From Gammaproteobacteria bacterium (GTDB lineage Bacteria; Pseudomonadota; Gammaproteobacteria; Pseudomonadales; Pseudohongiellaceae): a stretch of 64,000 nt of DNA. Position numbers and translations under genes: made by a program. Shown in pieces: positions 47,575 to 56,667 of this stretch; position 1 is the stretch's first letter; every line of letters starts with the position of its first letter. Location of the stretch: assembly GCA_002711845.1 (NCBI GenBank), contig PASF01000011.1, forward strand, positions 310,001-374,000, given 5' to 3'. The notes beneath the pieces were generated by a model, which did no database searches, was not told where the DNA came from, and saw only the letters and a program-made list of their open reading frames with translations.

Positions 47575-49004
47575 TGGGGGTTCTCCTCGTGATAGTTGTC
47601 CTGGGCATGGTCGATGGTGACCGGGTTCAGGTAGTCAATGTCGTGGCCCAGCTTGCGCATGGCGACGCCGACCAGACAGGCCTTGACGATGGCAGCACTG
47701 TGCAGGGCCGTGGTGTAACCCGGGTCCAGCGCGGGTGCGATTTCAACGATGTCAAAACCAACCAGCTCCTGCTGCGCGCAGAGTTTACGGATGATCGGAA
47801 TGGCTTCGCGGGGGGTCAAGCCACCCGACACCGGCGTACCGGTGCCAACAATGTAGGAAGGGTCGAGGACGTCAACGTCAAAGGATATGTGCAACTTGCG
47901 CCCATCGCGCTTTGCTTCATCCAGCACGCGCTCCATGACGTAGTCCCAGCCATAGCGCTCAACTTCTGCCATCGAATGGTATTTGAACCCCTGTTCCCGC
48001 ATCCAACGATAACCGCTTTCACTGGGCCCCCCTGAACGCAGGCCCACCTGGATATAGTCACTGCCGGTGATATGACGATCACGCATCAGACGATAGATCG
48101 GCTGACCATGGGATATATGATGAGGACTGTCACCCATGCCGACATCGTGGTGGGCATCAAAGTGAATGACGCTGACGTTGCCCTTGCCATAGACATCGAC
48201 CAGTGCCGCCACATTGGGGTATTCAAGTGAGTGGTCACCGCCAATGATCAGCGGTATGGCGCCGGTTTCGGCAATTTCCCGCACCACTTCGCGCACATGC
48301 TGCATGCTGCGCTCAGTGCTGTCGTTATCGATGGCAATGTCACCGTAGTCGACAATATTCAGTTCACGACTCGGGCTGATCTGGGTGTACTGATCATTGC
48401 CGGCCATGCCACCGGTCATGCGCATGACCAGAGGCCCGTAACCGGCATCGCGCCAGCCCGACCCCATGTTCAGGGGCGCGCCGACAATCGCTACATTGAC
48501 GTCACCGGCGATCAGGTCTTCCGGCGTCAACGCGACCGGCGCGCCGGCAAAGGTCGGGATACCACGTGCCAGGCTCACAGGGCCGGGTTCACGTTCAGGG
48601 TCAAAACTGCGCGGACGACGGACCATCCAGGCATTAAAGTCCGGCGACTCCGTGTTCAACGGCAGCCACGCCATATCCCGTCCCTGCTGGAAACCGGTCT
48701 GGTCTTCCACCCACATCATGGCGTCTACATAAGCCTCGACCTGCTCTGCCGAGCGCTTCTCCAGCGCTTCGATCAGGTCTTCAGTGGTCGATGCGTAGCG
48801 TCGTGTCTTGCTGCTGTCCTTGAGGTAGGCCAGTTGTTCCGCGCTCAGACCTGACAGTTTGTCGTCCAGCGAGGCAGGAAATTCGACAACGCCGGTCTCC
48901 TGGTCCTCAGCCTCTTCCTGGGCCAGCGCGAGCTGGCTGATCGCGCTCAACGTCAATGTGGCCAACAGGTTCAACACCTTGGCTTTTTTTGTTTTGATTT
49001 TCAT
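47571..49004 (-). CDS. Exported ureohydrolase (agmatinase/arginase family), copy B2
   Basis: Complete ureohydrolase of 477 residues with a signal peptide (LATLTLSAISQLALAQEE), an acidic linker and a helical N-terminal extension of about 120 residues. All six metal ligands are present: GGDHSLEYP (His), HFDAHHDVG (Asp, His, Asp) and SFDVDVLDPS (two Asp); the GTGTPVSGGLTPREA loop is also normal. The family hydrolyses guanidino compounds to urea plus an amine, but here the catalysis would be periplasmic. Substrate is unknown. ATG 49004 has AGGA eight bases upstream; the frame continues far upstream through copy A1 and must be trimmed. It is very like B1 by eye. Confidence 0.88.
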   Translation of the reverse strand: MKIKTKKAKVLNLLATLTLSAISQLALAQEEAEDQETGVVEFPASLDDKLSGLSAEQLAYLKDSSKTRRYASTTEDLIEALEKRSAEQVEAYVDAMMWVEDQTGFQQGRDMAWLPLNTESPDFNAWMVRRPRSFDPEREPGPVSLARGIPTFAGAPVALTPEDLIAGDVNVAIVGAPLNMGSGWRDAGYGPLVMRMTGGMAGNDQYTQISPSRELNIVDYGDIAIDNDSTERSMQHVREVVREIAETGAIPLIIGGDHSLEYPNVAALVDVYGKGNVSVIHFDAHHDVGMGDSPHHISHGQPIYRLMRDRHITGSDYIQVGLRSGGPSESGYRWMREQGFKYHSMAEVERYGWDYVMERVLDEAKRDGRKLHISFDVDVLDPSYIVGTGTPVSGGLTPREAIPIIRKLCAQQELVGFDIVEIAPALDPGYTTALHSAAIVKACLVGVAMRKLGHDIDYLNPVTIDHAQDNYHEENPQ

Positions 49005-49038
49005 ACCTGAGTCCTTTTGCCGGCCGATGGCACGGCTA

Positions 49039-50436
49039 TCAATTCTGACCATGATCCACCACCGTTGGGTCCAGATAGTTTTCTTCAGTAATACCCACTT
49101 TGCGCATGGCGATGCCGGACAGGCAGGCATTGAGCATGTAGTTGGCATTCATGGCGCTGACATAACTCAGATCGAGCATGGGCGCGAAGTCCATCAGCTC
49201 CACACCCGCAACGGCATTTTCCGCGCACAGGCGCCTGAGCAAAGGCGTCACCTCACGAATGGTGAGACCGCCCGGCACAGCGCGTCCGGCGGCCGTCATT
49301 TCGACCGGGTCAAGCACACTGACATCCAGTGAAATATACAGCGGGTTGCCGGCATCAGCGGCCTCCTCCAGCACGGTTTCCATGACGTCCGACCAGCCGT
49401 TGACCTCCACTGATGCCATCGTGTGATACCTGACATCATTGTCCCGTAACCAGACAAAGGACTCGCGCGTCGCCTGGGCGCCCCGTAAACCTATCTGAAT
49501 CAGGTCGCTGCCTGCGATCACGCCTTCGCTGACCAGGCGATAGACAGCATCCCGGTCAGAGATGGTGTGCGCACGGGTGGGTTCCGCGTTGTAGTTGGCA
49601 CCCAGGTGAATCACTGTCAGTCCCTGATCGGGGTCGGAGGCCTGCACGGCTTTCACGTTGGGGTACATCAGCGAGTTGTCGCCGCCTATCAGGAACGGCG
49701 TGGCACCGGTATTGGCCATTTCCAGCACCATGTCATAGACATGATCAAGCCCGCGCTCCAGGCTCATCCGGTCAACAGCGATGTCTCCGTAGTCAACGAT
49801 GTTCAGCACGGCGCCGGGGTCGACCATGGCATACACATCCAGATTGCCGGTCACATGCATGCCACGCAGCACATTGGGGGCATTGCGGCCGTCACGACTG
49901 CCGCTGCTCATGCTTTGCGGAATCCCGGCGAACGCCACCTCGACATTGCCCGCAATCAGATCTTCCGGCGTTACCGCCACCGGCGCACCGGCAAACGTAG
50001 GAATACCTGCCCACTGGTTGATATACCGGTGCACATTGACCGGACCGGGATCGCGCAGGCGCTCCTTGAGAATCTCGGGCTGCACCACCTTGAAGCTGTT
50101 GAAGCGACTGGCCTCCGGGTTCAGAGGAATGGAAGCCATATCGATACCGGGCCGGTAGGCATGCGCCTCCACCGCGTCAATCATGTCGCTGACATACTGT
50201 GCGACCTGCTCGGGTGTCCGACGCTCAATATCCTGATACAGCTTTTCCCGCGAAGGGATCACCCGCAGGGGTTCATCGGTGCGCAAAAAGCTAATCTGTT
50301 CTTCCGTCAGCAGATACAGTTTATCCACAACCGCCCCCGGCAATCTGGCTTGCGCCAGCACAGGAGTGGCATGAACTGCAACCGCCAAGCCCAGCGCCAG
50401 CGCCGACCAAAATTGACGTTTTGTGCTAGGGCTCAT
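49039..50436 (-). CDS. Exported ureohydrolase-family pseudoenzyme (copy A1)
   Basis: Arginase-fold protein of 465 residues with a signal peptide (AVHATPVLAQA). It is close to A2 along its length but more eroded: GGDNS in place of GGDHS, GANYN in place of DAHxD, and DVSVLDP in place of DVDxxDP, so only one of six metal ligands is left. The GTGTP loop is AAGRAVP. The remainder of the sequence is well kept (no frameshift, no stop), so it is under selection as a protein and is not a decaying gene. ATG overlaps the B1 stop by four bases and GAGGAG lies just upstream, inside B1. Confidence 0.85.
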   Translation of the reverse strand: MSPSTKRQFWSALALGLAVAVHATPVLAQARLPGAVVDKLYLLTEEQISFLRTDEPLRVIPSREKLYQDIERRTPEQVAQYVSDMIDAVEAHAYRPGIDMASIPLNPEASRFNSFKVVQPEILKERLRDPGPVNVHRYINQWAGIPTFAGAPVAVTPEDLIAGNVEVAFAGIPQSMSSGSRDGRNAPNVLRGMHVTGNLDVYAMVDPGAVLNIVDYGDIAVDRMSLERGLDHVYDMVLEMANTGATPFLIGGDNSLMYPNVKAVQASDPDQGLTVIHLGANYNAEPTRAHTISDRDAVYRLVSEGVIAGSDLIQIGLRGAQATRESFVWLRDNDVRYHTMASVEVNGWSDVMETVLEEAADAGNPLYISLDVSVLDPVEMTAAGRAVPGGLTIREVTPLLRRLCAENAVAGVELMDFAPMLDLSYVSAMNANYMLNACLSGIAMRKVGITEENYLDPTVVDHGQN

Positions 50437-51875
50437 AACGGATTCTCCTCGTGGTAGTTGTCCTGAGCGTGATCAATGGTCACCGGATTGAGGTAGTCCG
50501 GGTCGTGACCCAACTTGCGCATGGCGACGCCTATCAGGCAGGCCTGGACGATGGCCGCACTGTGCAGATTGGTGACATAGGTGGGGTCGATTTCAGGCGC
50601 AATCTCCACAATGTCGAAACCGACAACCTCTTGCTGCGCGCAGAGTTTGCGAATGATGGGAATCGCCTCTCTTGGCGTCAAACCACCCGAAACGGGTGTA
50701 CCCGTACCGGCAATATAGGACGGATCAAGCACATCCACATCGAAGGAAATGTGCAGCTTGCGGCCATCACGTTTGGCTTCGCTGAGAATACGGGTCATCA
50801 CATAATCCCAGCCGTAACGTTCCACCTCCGCCATCGAGTGATACTTGAACCCCTGCTCGCGCATCCATTTGTAACCACTTTCGCTGGGACTGCCCGAACG
50901 CAGGCCAACCTGAATGTAGTCGTCTCCCTTGATATGGCCATCAGCCAGCAGACGATAGATCGGTTGCCCGTGATCAATCAGATGCGCCCGATCGCGGCCA
51001 ACGTCATAGTGCGCATCAAAATGAATCACGCTGAGGTTGTCTTCACCGTACACATCGACCAGTGCTGCGACGTTGGGGTACTCAAGTGAGTGATCACCGC
51101 CGACAATAAAGGGGATAGCGCCGGTCTCGGCAATCTCTCTCACGATTTCGCGGACATGCTGCATGCTGCGCTCAGTGCTGTCCTGGTCAATGGCAATGTC
51201 GCCGTAGTCGACAATGTTGAGCTCTCGACTGGGGCTGATCTGTGTGTACTGGTCATTGCCGCCAACACGGCCAATCAGGCGCAATGCCAGTGGCCCATGC
51301 TGGGCGCCACGCCAACCCGAGCCCATATTCAGCGGTGCACCAACAATGGCAACATCGACTTCTCCGGCGACCAGATCTTCAGGCGTCAGCGCAATGGGTG
51401 CGCCAGCAAAGGTGGGGATGCCACTGCGGCCACCATAACGCGACAGATCAATGGGCCCCGGTTCGCGATCAGGGTCAAAGCTGCGCGGGCGACGTACCGC
51501 ATAAGCATTAAAATCAGGGCTATCAGTGTTCAGTGGAATGTGGTCGAGGTCTTCACCTTCCTGGAATTTCGCTTGCTCGGTAACCCAGATCATGGCGTCA
51601 ACATAGGCGCGCACCTGTTCGGCCGAACGCTTTTCCAATGCCTCGATCAGTTCCTCTGGCGTACTGGCAAACCGACGCGTCGGGCCGGTGCGCAGAAATT
51701 CCATTTCTTCTTCAGTGAGCGTGGACAGCTTTTCGTCCAGCGAGCTCGGGAATTCTATGGGTTCTCGCTCTTCTTCCTCATCATCCTGTGCAGCAAGTGG
51801 CATGGACAGAGAGACCATCAACAGCATCAGTGCCGCCATGAGGCCCCGAAGATTAGCTTTCTTTATTGTTTCCAT
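50433..51875 (-). CDS. Exported ureohydrolase (agmatinase/arginase family), copy B1
   Basis: Complete ureohydrolase of 480 residues. Signal peptide (LMLLMVSLSMPLAAQ) is followed by a strongly acidic DDEEEEREP linker, the helical extension, and the catalytic domain with GGDHSLEYP, HFDAHYDVG and SFDVDVLDPS, all six metal ligands, plus GTGTPVSGGLTPREA and the HGQPIYRL segment conserved near the active site in agmatinases. It is the first enzyme gene after the TonB receptor. ATG 51875 has AAAGGA upstream; an in-frame start at 51911 is less likely. Substrate is unknown; urea as a product is inferred from the family and the adjoining urt-ure genes. Confidence 0.88.
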   Translation of the reverse strand: METIKKANLRGLMAALMLLMVSLSMPLAAQDDEEEEREPIEFPSSLDEKLSTLTEEEMEFLRTGPTRRFASTPEELIEALEKRSAEQVRAYVDAMIWVTEQAKFQEGEDLDHIPLNTDSPDFNAYAVRRPRSFDPDREPGPIDLSRYGGRSGIPTFAGAPIALTPEDLVAGEVDVAIVGAPLNMGSGWRGAQHGPLALRLIGRVGGNDQYTQISPSRELNIVDYGDIAIDQDSTERSMQHVREIVREIAETGAIPFIVGGDHSLEYPNVAALVDVYGEDNLSVIHFDAHYDVGRDRAHLIDHGQPIYRLLADGHIKGDDYIQVGLRSGSPSESGYKWMREQGFKYHSMAEVERYGWDYVMTRILSEAKRDGRKLHISFDVDVLDPSYIAGTGTPVSGGLTPREAIPIIRKLCAQQEVVGFDIVEIAPEIDPTYVTNLHSAAIVQACLIGVAMRKLGHDPDYLNPVTIDHAQDNYHEENPL

Positions 51876-51919
51876 GGTGGGTCCTTTGATTGACTGTCTG
51901 ATCAACAGCAAGTGACGAG

Positions 51920-51967
51920 GCCGCGGCCATCATCAGCCCGGAACTTCCGGGTGATAATGACCGCGGC
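51920..51967. other. Long intercistronic hairpin between TonB receptor and B1
   Basis: GCCGCGG at 51920-51926 pairs with CCGCGGC at 51961-51967; the interior ATCATCAGCCCGGAA/TTCCGGGTGATAAT extends the stem with small bulges. No T run follows on either strand, so it resembles an mRNA-stabilising or processing hairpin, or an attenuator, more than an intrinsic terminator. It could set the ratio of receptor to enzyme transcript. Confidence 0.65.
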
Positions 51968-51999
51968 AACGCACTGACTACTCATCTATCGCTGTGGCG

Positions 52000-54900
52000 T
52001 CACAGTGCGACGTTGATACCCACGTAGTAGGCCCGACCCACCGGGCTTACCGGATAGCTGCGCTGGGTTGCATAGGGCTTCTCGTCCGTCACGTTGCTGA
52101 TACCACCGTACAGACGCACATTGGAGCTGTAGTCCCAATTGCCTGACAGATTGTGCGAGAAGAACTCGTCCGTGAAAATGCCAGGGCCATAGTTCTGGAC
52201 GGCGGTCTCGATCGGCCCCGTCAGCGCCATCTCACTCAGGTACTGTGAGCGCAGTGAAAGACTAAACGGGCCGGTTGCCACATTGAAGTTCAGCTGACCT
52301 GACCACTCGGGACGTCGCATCTCCATCAGGTCATTATCAACCACGGCTTCCTCACCCGGGTTAGAAGGTTCGATAAAAGCCAGATCCAACTGCTTGGTTA
52401 CAGCACCGCCCAGGCCTATCTGGAATGCACCCACATCGAACCTGTAGTTTACGTTCAGGTCCACACCCGTCGCTTGTGCTTCACCAAAGTTGAGCTGCAC
52501 CTGTCGCAGGAAGGTGAACCCACCTGATTGCGCAGATGTCGGCTCTGCGTTTCGCTGCAACAACTCACAGAAGGGGTTGTTCAGTGTCGGTGAGTCATAA
52601 CAGCTGGTTACGATGTTCTGAGAGGAAATCTCGGAGATTGCATCTTCGATAACAATATCCCAGTAATCCAGACTCACCGTCAGACCTTCGACAAAGCGTG
52701 GCTGTATTACCACACCCAGCGTCTTGGTGATCGCTTCTTCTGGTTCCAGGTTCGGGTTACCACCAATGGCGCCCGGGAAACCTGCTGACAGCGGATCTAC
52801 GAAGATGTAGTTGCCGGCAGCGTCAAAGATCTTGTCATTGGGTACATTCAATGACTGCAGATCTGTCACACAGTTCTGCTGACGCAAGGCAGGATTGGGA
52901 CCACTGCTGATCTGCGATGCATCACAAGGGTCATTGGGGCGGAAGCTCTGCCCCTGTTCAGGTGAAAACAGTTCAAACAGGTTGGGAACCCGCACCGCCT
53001 TACTGTAATTGGCGCGGAAACGCACATCCTCTATGGGTGCCCACAGACCACCAACCTTGAACGTATCACTTTCACCAAAGGTAGAGTAATCCGCGCGACG
53101 GAAAGCACCGTCCACCGTCAACGTTTCAATCAATGGCAGATTGCTCAACAGCGGGACTTCTACTTCGGCGAAGACATCCCAAACATCGTAGCTTGCCTCT
53201 GTGCTCAATGCACGGTTACCGGGTGATCCACCCAGACTACGCGCCCTGCTCACATCACCCACCCAGTCGCCCGCCTCGAACGCAACACCGGCAGGTGTCA
53301 CACCACTGACAGAGGTCAGACCCTGGTCGTAGTTGTCATATTCCTGGGCGCTTTTCTCTTCTCGCCACTCACCACCGAACGCGAAAGATATCGGGCCCGC
53401 TGGCATGGTAAAGAATTCTGAGCTATTGCCACTGACAAAACCGCTGAGCACGGACTGCTCTATTTCTTCCTTGACGGTTCGGGTGTAGGAGAAGAAATCG
53501 ATGGCTTCCTGACTGATTGAGCCTTCACCGCCCCAAATATTGGCTGGCTTACACTGACCATCACCTGGCTGGAAGCTAAAGAATGGTGACAGCGCGCGAC
53601 CACCCAGATAGGCCGGGAAATTGAATGGCGTGGTTCTGGGGTAAGCACTGGCATCCAGGTCAGAGCGACAGACCGGCTGACCTGTCGCCGGATCGGTCAC
53701 GACATCGATGGCCGCAAAGAACCGGTCAGTCACCGGCGTGAAAGGCGACTTGTAGTGACGATTGAATTTGCCATAGTTAGCCGACAATTCGTAGTCCAGG
53801 CCCCACTGGTCCAGATTGCCGCTCAAACCGGCAACCAGCCGGTACGTGGTACGTCGGTTGATTGATTCGTTATCACCCCAGTCATCGGAGTCACGCGAAA
53901 TGTACAGGCCACCCGGGCCTACAAAACCGACACCGGGATTATTGGCAAAGGGTGCCAATTGAGCTGGCAGGAAGGGGTTATCGGGCGCACCATACAGATA
54001 GTCAGTCGCCTGGTTGCCACCACCGCCGAACACCACTTCGTGATAGACGTATTTGCTTTCTGCGAACAGCTCCATGGTGGGCGTCAGTTCGTATCGGGCA
54101 TTCAGGTTGATAGAGTATTTATCATCTTTGGGAATGATGTAAGGACGGTTGGGTGCGATGTAACTGTCCTCAGCGCCAAACTGGTTAAAGTTGCCTGCTA
54201 CCAGACCATCGTTGTAGGGCACCAATTGGCCCGCGGCATTAACCAGCCAGCAGCCACCTGCCGCACCAAAAGAGCCGGCGCCATCCAGGCTGGAGTTGTA
54301 ACCGGTAAAACTGTCAAGACAGTCAGAGGTGCCGTTGCCGTCAAGATCCGGCTCTTGGCCCAATGGCACGACAGTGCCAAAGTCACCCAGAGCAATCACG
54401 CCGTAGGGCGAGGTAATGTTGAAGGTACGGCCAGGCAACAGCGCACGCGGCGTGGCCGTGGCGGCGCGATCAAACAGTGCCTGTTCAGCAGCGGTGAGGC
54501 TGGGCGCCGTGCCGAATTCGCTCTGATAGTTGGCGGCGAACGTATCTGAATTAGGAATACGCAGCCCGAACGGGAATAACCCGGTGTTGTTGAAGTTGTA
54601 GTACTGTGCCAGGTTTGGCGTGTTTGAGGCAGTGATATCACCTTTCTGGAAACGCAGCGCTGGATTGACGTCGTTACCAAATCGTCCGCCATTACGCTGA
54701 CCTTCACGATCCCCTGCTCGCAGACCGTCGCTCGAGTCGTGTTGCAGCGACACGGTAAAATTGCCGCGGTTGTCATCAAAATTCTGGCCTATCAGGGCAC
54801 GCAGACTGGCGGTACCCGCATCTCCCTCTTCTGCGAGGCCAGTGCGGAAATCGATATCGACGCCTTCGTAATCATTGCGCAGTACAAAATTGACCACACC

Positions 54901-55425
54901 CGTGACCGCATCGGCACCATAAACGGCGGACGCACCACCGGTGAGCACTTCCACGCGCTCAATCAGGGCCGACGGAATGGTAGACACATCGACTGACGAT
55001 GTCCCTTCAATACCCGACACGTGACGACGTCCATTAACCAGTGTCAGCGTGCGCTGGGATCCCAGTGCACGCAGGTTGAGGGCACTTCCGCCCACGTTGC
55101 TGGCTCGACCGCTGTTCGCTGCAGTACCGCCGATGGAGTTGGTACTGGTGACCGACGACAGCAGTGCCGGGTTTTCATTCAGAATTTCACCGATATCGAC
55201 CGTCGCCGAGCTGGACAGGTCTTCAGCGCTGATCACCGACAATGGCTGTGTGGAAGTCGCATTGTCTATGCGCTGAATACGGCTGCCGGTGACGACCAGC
55301 TCTTCAATGGCAGGTGTATCAGCCTCCTGGGCGTAGGTAAAAGGTGTTGATGCCACGCCCGCCAACAGGGCGATGGCGACATTCAAACGACGACGGTTGA
55401 AAGACTTAAGTGGTGTTGTATTCAT
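52000..55425 (-). CDS. TonB-dependent outer-membrane receptor upstream of ureohydrolases
   Basis: Large receptor of 1141 residues. Signal peptide (IALLAGVASTPFTYAQE), TonB-box region AIEELVVTGSRIQ, plug with LRALGSQRTLTLVNGRRHV and RVEVLTGGASAVYGADAVTG, then an extended barrel ending GRAYYVGINVAL. No STN or carboxypeptidase-like domain. The GSRIQRIDN and SNVGGSALNLRALG features match the large TonB-receptor clade abundant in marine bacteria that take up peptides and other organics. It lies 124 bases before the first ureohydrolase on the same strand, separated by a hairpin, so it probably brings in the substrate of the exported enzymes (inference). Confidence 0.93.
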   Translation of the reverse strand: MNTTPLKSFNRRRLNVAIALLAGVASTPFTYAQEADTPAIEELVVTGSRIQRIDNATSTQPLSVISAEDLSSSATVDIGEILNENPALLSSVTSTNSIGGTAANSGRASNVGGSALNLRALGSQRTLTLVNGRRHVSGIEGTSSVDVSTIPSALIERVEVLTGGASAVYGADAVTGVVNFVLRNDYEGVDIDFRTGLAEEGDAGTASLRALIGQNFDDNRGNFTVSLQHDSSDGLRAGDREGQRNGGRFGNDVNPALRFQKGDITASNTPNLAQYYNFNNTGLFPFGLRIPNSDTFAANYQSEFGTAPSLTAAEQALFDRAATATPRALLPGRTFNITSPYGVIALGDFGTVVPLGQEPDLDGNGTSDCLDSFTGYNSSLDGAGSFGAAGGCWLVNAAGQLVPYNDGLVAGNFNQFGAEDSYIAPNRPYIIPKDDKYSINLNARYELTPTMELFAESKYVYHEVVFGGGGNQATDYLYGAPDNPFLPAQLAPFANNPGVGFVGPGGLYISRDSDDWGDNESINRRTTYRLVAGLSGNLDQWGLDYELSANYGKFNRHYKSPFTPVTDRFFAAIDVVTDPATGQPVCRSDLDASAYPRTTPFNFPAYLGGRALSPFFSFQPGDGQCKPANIWGGEGSISQEAIDFFSYTRTVKEEIEQSVLSGFVSGNSSEFFTMPAGPISFAFGGEWREEKSAQEYDNYDQGLTSVSGVTPAGVAFEAGDWVGDVSRARSLGGSPGNRALSTEASYDVWDVFAEVEVPLLSNLPLIETLTVDGAFRRADYSTFGESDTFKVGGLWAPIEDVRFRANYSKAVRVPNLFELFSPEQGQSFRPNDPCDASQISSGPNPALRQQNCVTDLQSLNVPNDKIFDAAGNYIFVDPLSAGFPGAIGGNPNLEPEEAITKTLGVVIQPRFVEGLTVSLDYWDIVIEDAISEISSQNIVTSCYDSPTLNNPFCELLQRNAEPTSAQSGGFTFLRQVQLNFGEAQATGVDLNVNYRFDVGAFQIGLGGAVTKQLDLAFIEPSNPGEEAVVDNDLMEMRRPEWSGQLNFNVATGPFSLSLRSQYLSEMALTGPIETAVQNYGPGIFTDEFFSHNLSGNWDYSSNVRLYGGISNVTDEKPYATQRSYPVSPVGRAYYVGINVAL

Positions 55426-55943
55426 CAGGTTGTATACCCCCCGGTACTTCTAGCAGTTGACAGCCAGTATCTGGCTCCAGTGTTGTTGTGTCTTGTGTGC
55501 CTGCCAGCTCGGTGGATGCAACTAAACAGGGCTAACGGGGAGGGATGAGCAATATGTATGCCACTAAATTTTTATCATTAAAAATCAGTTGTTTAAAAAT
55601 TTTCATCGAAAAGCGGGGGTAAAAAGCGATTCATTTCGGGGCACACAATCGAACCAGGATCACATTATCGTGCACGCGACCAACGGAATTTATCTAATAT
55701 ATTTAATGACTTGCAACACTTAAAATACCTTTAGGTAAAAAATAAAGGGTCACAAATAGCATGACTTTAGCGCAGATTTCAAATATCAGGAATACGCCGG
55801 AGTACTTAGGAAAATACGCAAGTACGCATTAGTGCGCAGCATCATGCTCGCACGCGTACTTTAACGTAAAGACAAGGGCTGGCTACGTCAAAACGCGTAG
55901 TCGATCGGAGAGAGATATGTGACAGGGGCTGTCAGGGGGATAG
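55426..55943. other. AT-rich regulatory region before the TonB receptor
   Basis: 518 bases with no gene; the part from about 55550 to 55760 is strikingly AT-rich compared with the flanks. No strong consensus promoter stands out on the minus strand. It contains CTACGTCA at 55883-55890, the same eight bases as in the inverted repeat before urtA, here in the partial dyad CTACGTCAAAACGCGTAG. Several AGTAC repeats lie at 55800-55860. It must hold the promoter of the receptor-ureohydrolase operon. Confidence 0.6.
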
Positions 55944-55979
55944 GCAGATCGGGAAGACCTGAAGGCCGTCCCGATCTGC
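55944..55979 (-). terminator. Strong hairpin after the YceI lipoprotein gene
   Basis: An 11-base perfect stem, GCAGATCGGGA with TCCCGATCTGC, and a 14-base loop, 18 bases after the stop of the minus-strand YceI gene. There is no U tract, so termination efficiency is uncertain; 3' end protection is an alternative. Confidence 0.6.
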
Positions 55980-55996
55980 TGACTCAGACGTCAGAT

Positions 55997-56641
55997 CTAA
56001 AGCGAGGAATCCTGAAACTCTACATGGACCTCAATCTGTATGTCGTCACCGACACCAAACGAAACCATGTTGTCCAGACCGAAATCAGAGCGCAGGAACT
56101 CAGCCGTGGCCGAGAACCCGAGCGTATAACGACGGGTCAGAAAGTTACGCCCGCCACCATTGAAGTTGACAGTCATGGTGACCGGGCCGGTGGTGCCCAG
56201 TAGGGTCAGGTCGCCTTCGAAAACAAAAGTATCTTCGTCGACGGCCTCAACAAAAGACGTTGTTCTGAATACCGCTTGCGGGAAGGTCGCTACATCAAAC
56301 CAGTCAGGCCCGCGCAGGTCCTCGGCAAACGTCTCGTTGTTGACATCCAGCGACGCCGTTTCAATGATCACTTCCAGGCTGGAGTTCTCAACATTCTCCG
56401 CGTCGAAATCCAGCGTGGCGTCAAAATCGTTAAAACGACCGATGTAACGGGAAAAACCCAGGTGATCGATTTTCCACAGCAGCGACGCGTGTTCTTTGTC
56501 GAGCGTGTACTGGCCACCTCTGAGCTCGGCAACACTGGTTTCAAAATCCGGCGTGATCAATCGATCACAGGATACCAACGCCGCCGAACTGGCCACGACC
56601 AGCAGGAAATGACGATATTTGCAAAGCATTCTTGAAAGCAT
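55997..56641 (-). CDS. YceI family lipoprotein
   Basis: YceI-like lipocalin-fold protein of 214 residues. The N-terminus ends in a lipobox (AALVSC, then Asp), so it is a predicted lipoprotein; Asp at +2 is the inner-membrane retention signal in Enterobacteria. The fold is shown by YTLDKEHASLLWKIDHLGFSR, IGRFNDFDATLDFD, FDVATFPQAVFRTT and LTLLGTTGPVTMTVNF. YceI proteins bind polyisoprenoid lipids such as quinones. It is the third gene after a PQQ dehydrogenase and a second YceI, which makes a quinone-related role in electron transfer possible. Confidence 0.88.
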   Translation of the reverse strand: MLSRMLCKYRHFLLVVASSAALVSCDRLITPDFETSVAELRGGQYTLDKEHASLLWKIDHLGFSRYIGRFNDFDATLDFDAENVENSSLEVIIETASLDVNNETFAEDLRGPDWFDVATFPQAVFRTTSFVEAVDEDTFVFEGDLTLLGTTGPVTMTVNFNGGGRNFLTRRYTLGFSATAEFLRSDFGLDNMVSFGVGDDIQIEVHVEFQDSSL

Positions 56642-56667
56642 GAAATTTTCCTTGGCTTGAGTCCCTG

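Noticed and set aside
46168-50436. A1 and A2 as decaying pseudogenes
   Set aside because: Both are full length with signal peptides, ribosome sites and ATGA coupling and no frameshift; substitutions concentrate at metal-site residues.
46771-51893. Several plus-strand frames of 190-300 codons over the ureohydrolases
   Set aside because: All antisense to genes with complete family motifs; their mutual similarity just reflects the duplication on the other strand.
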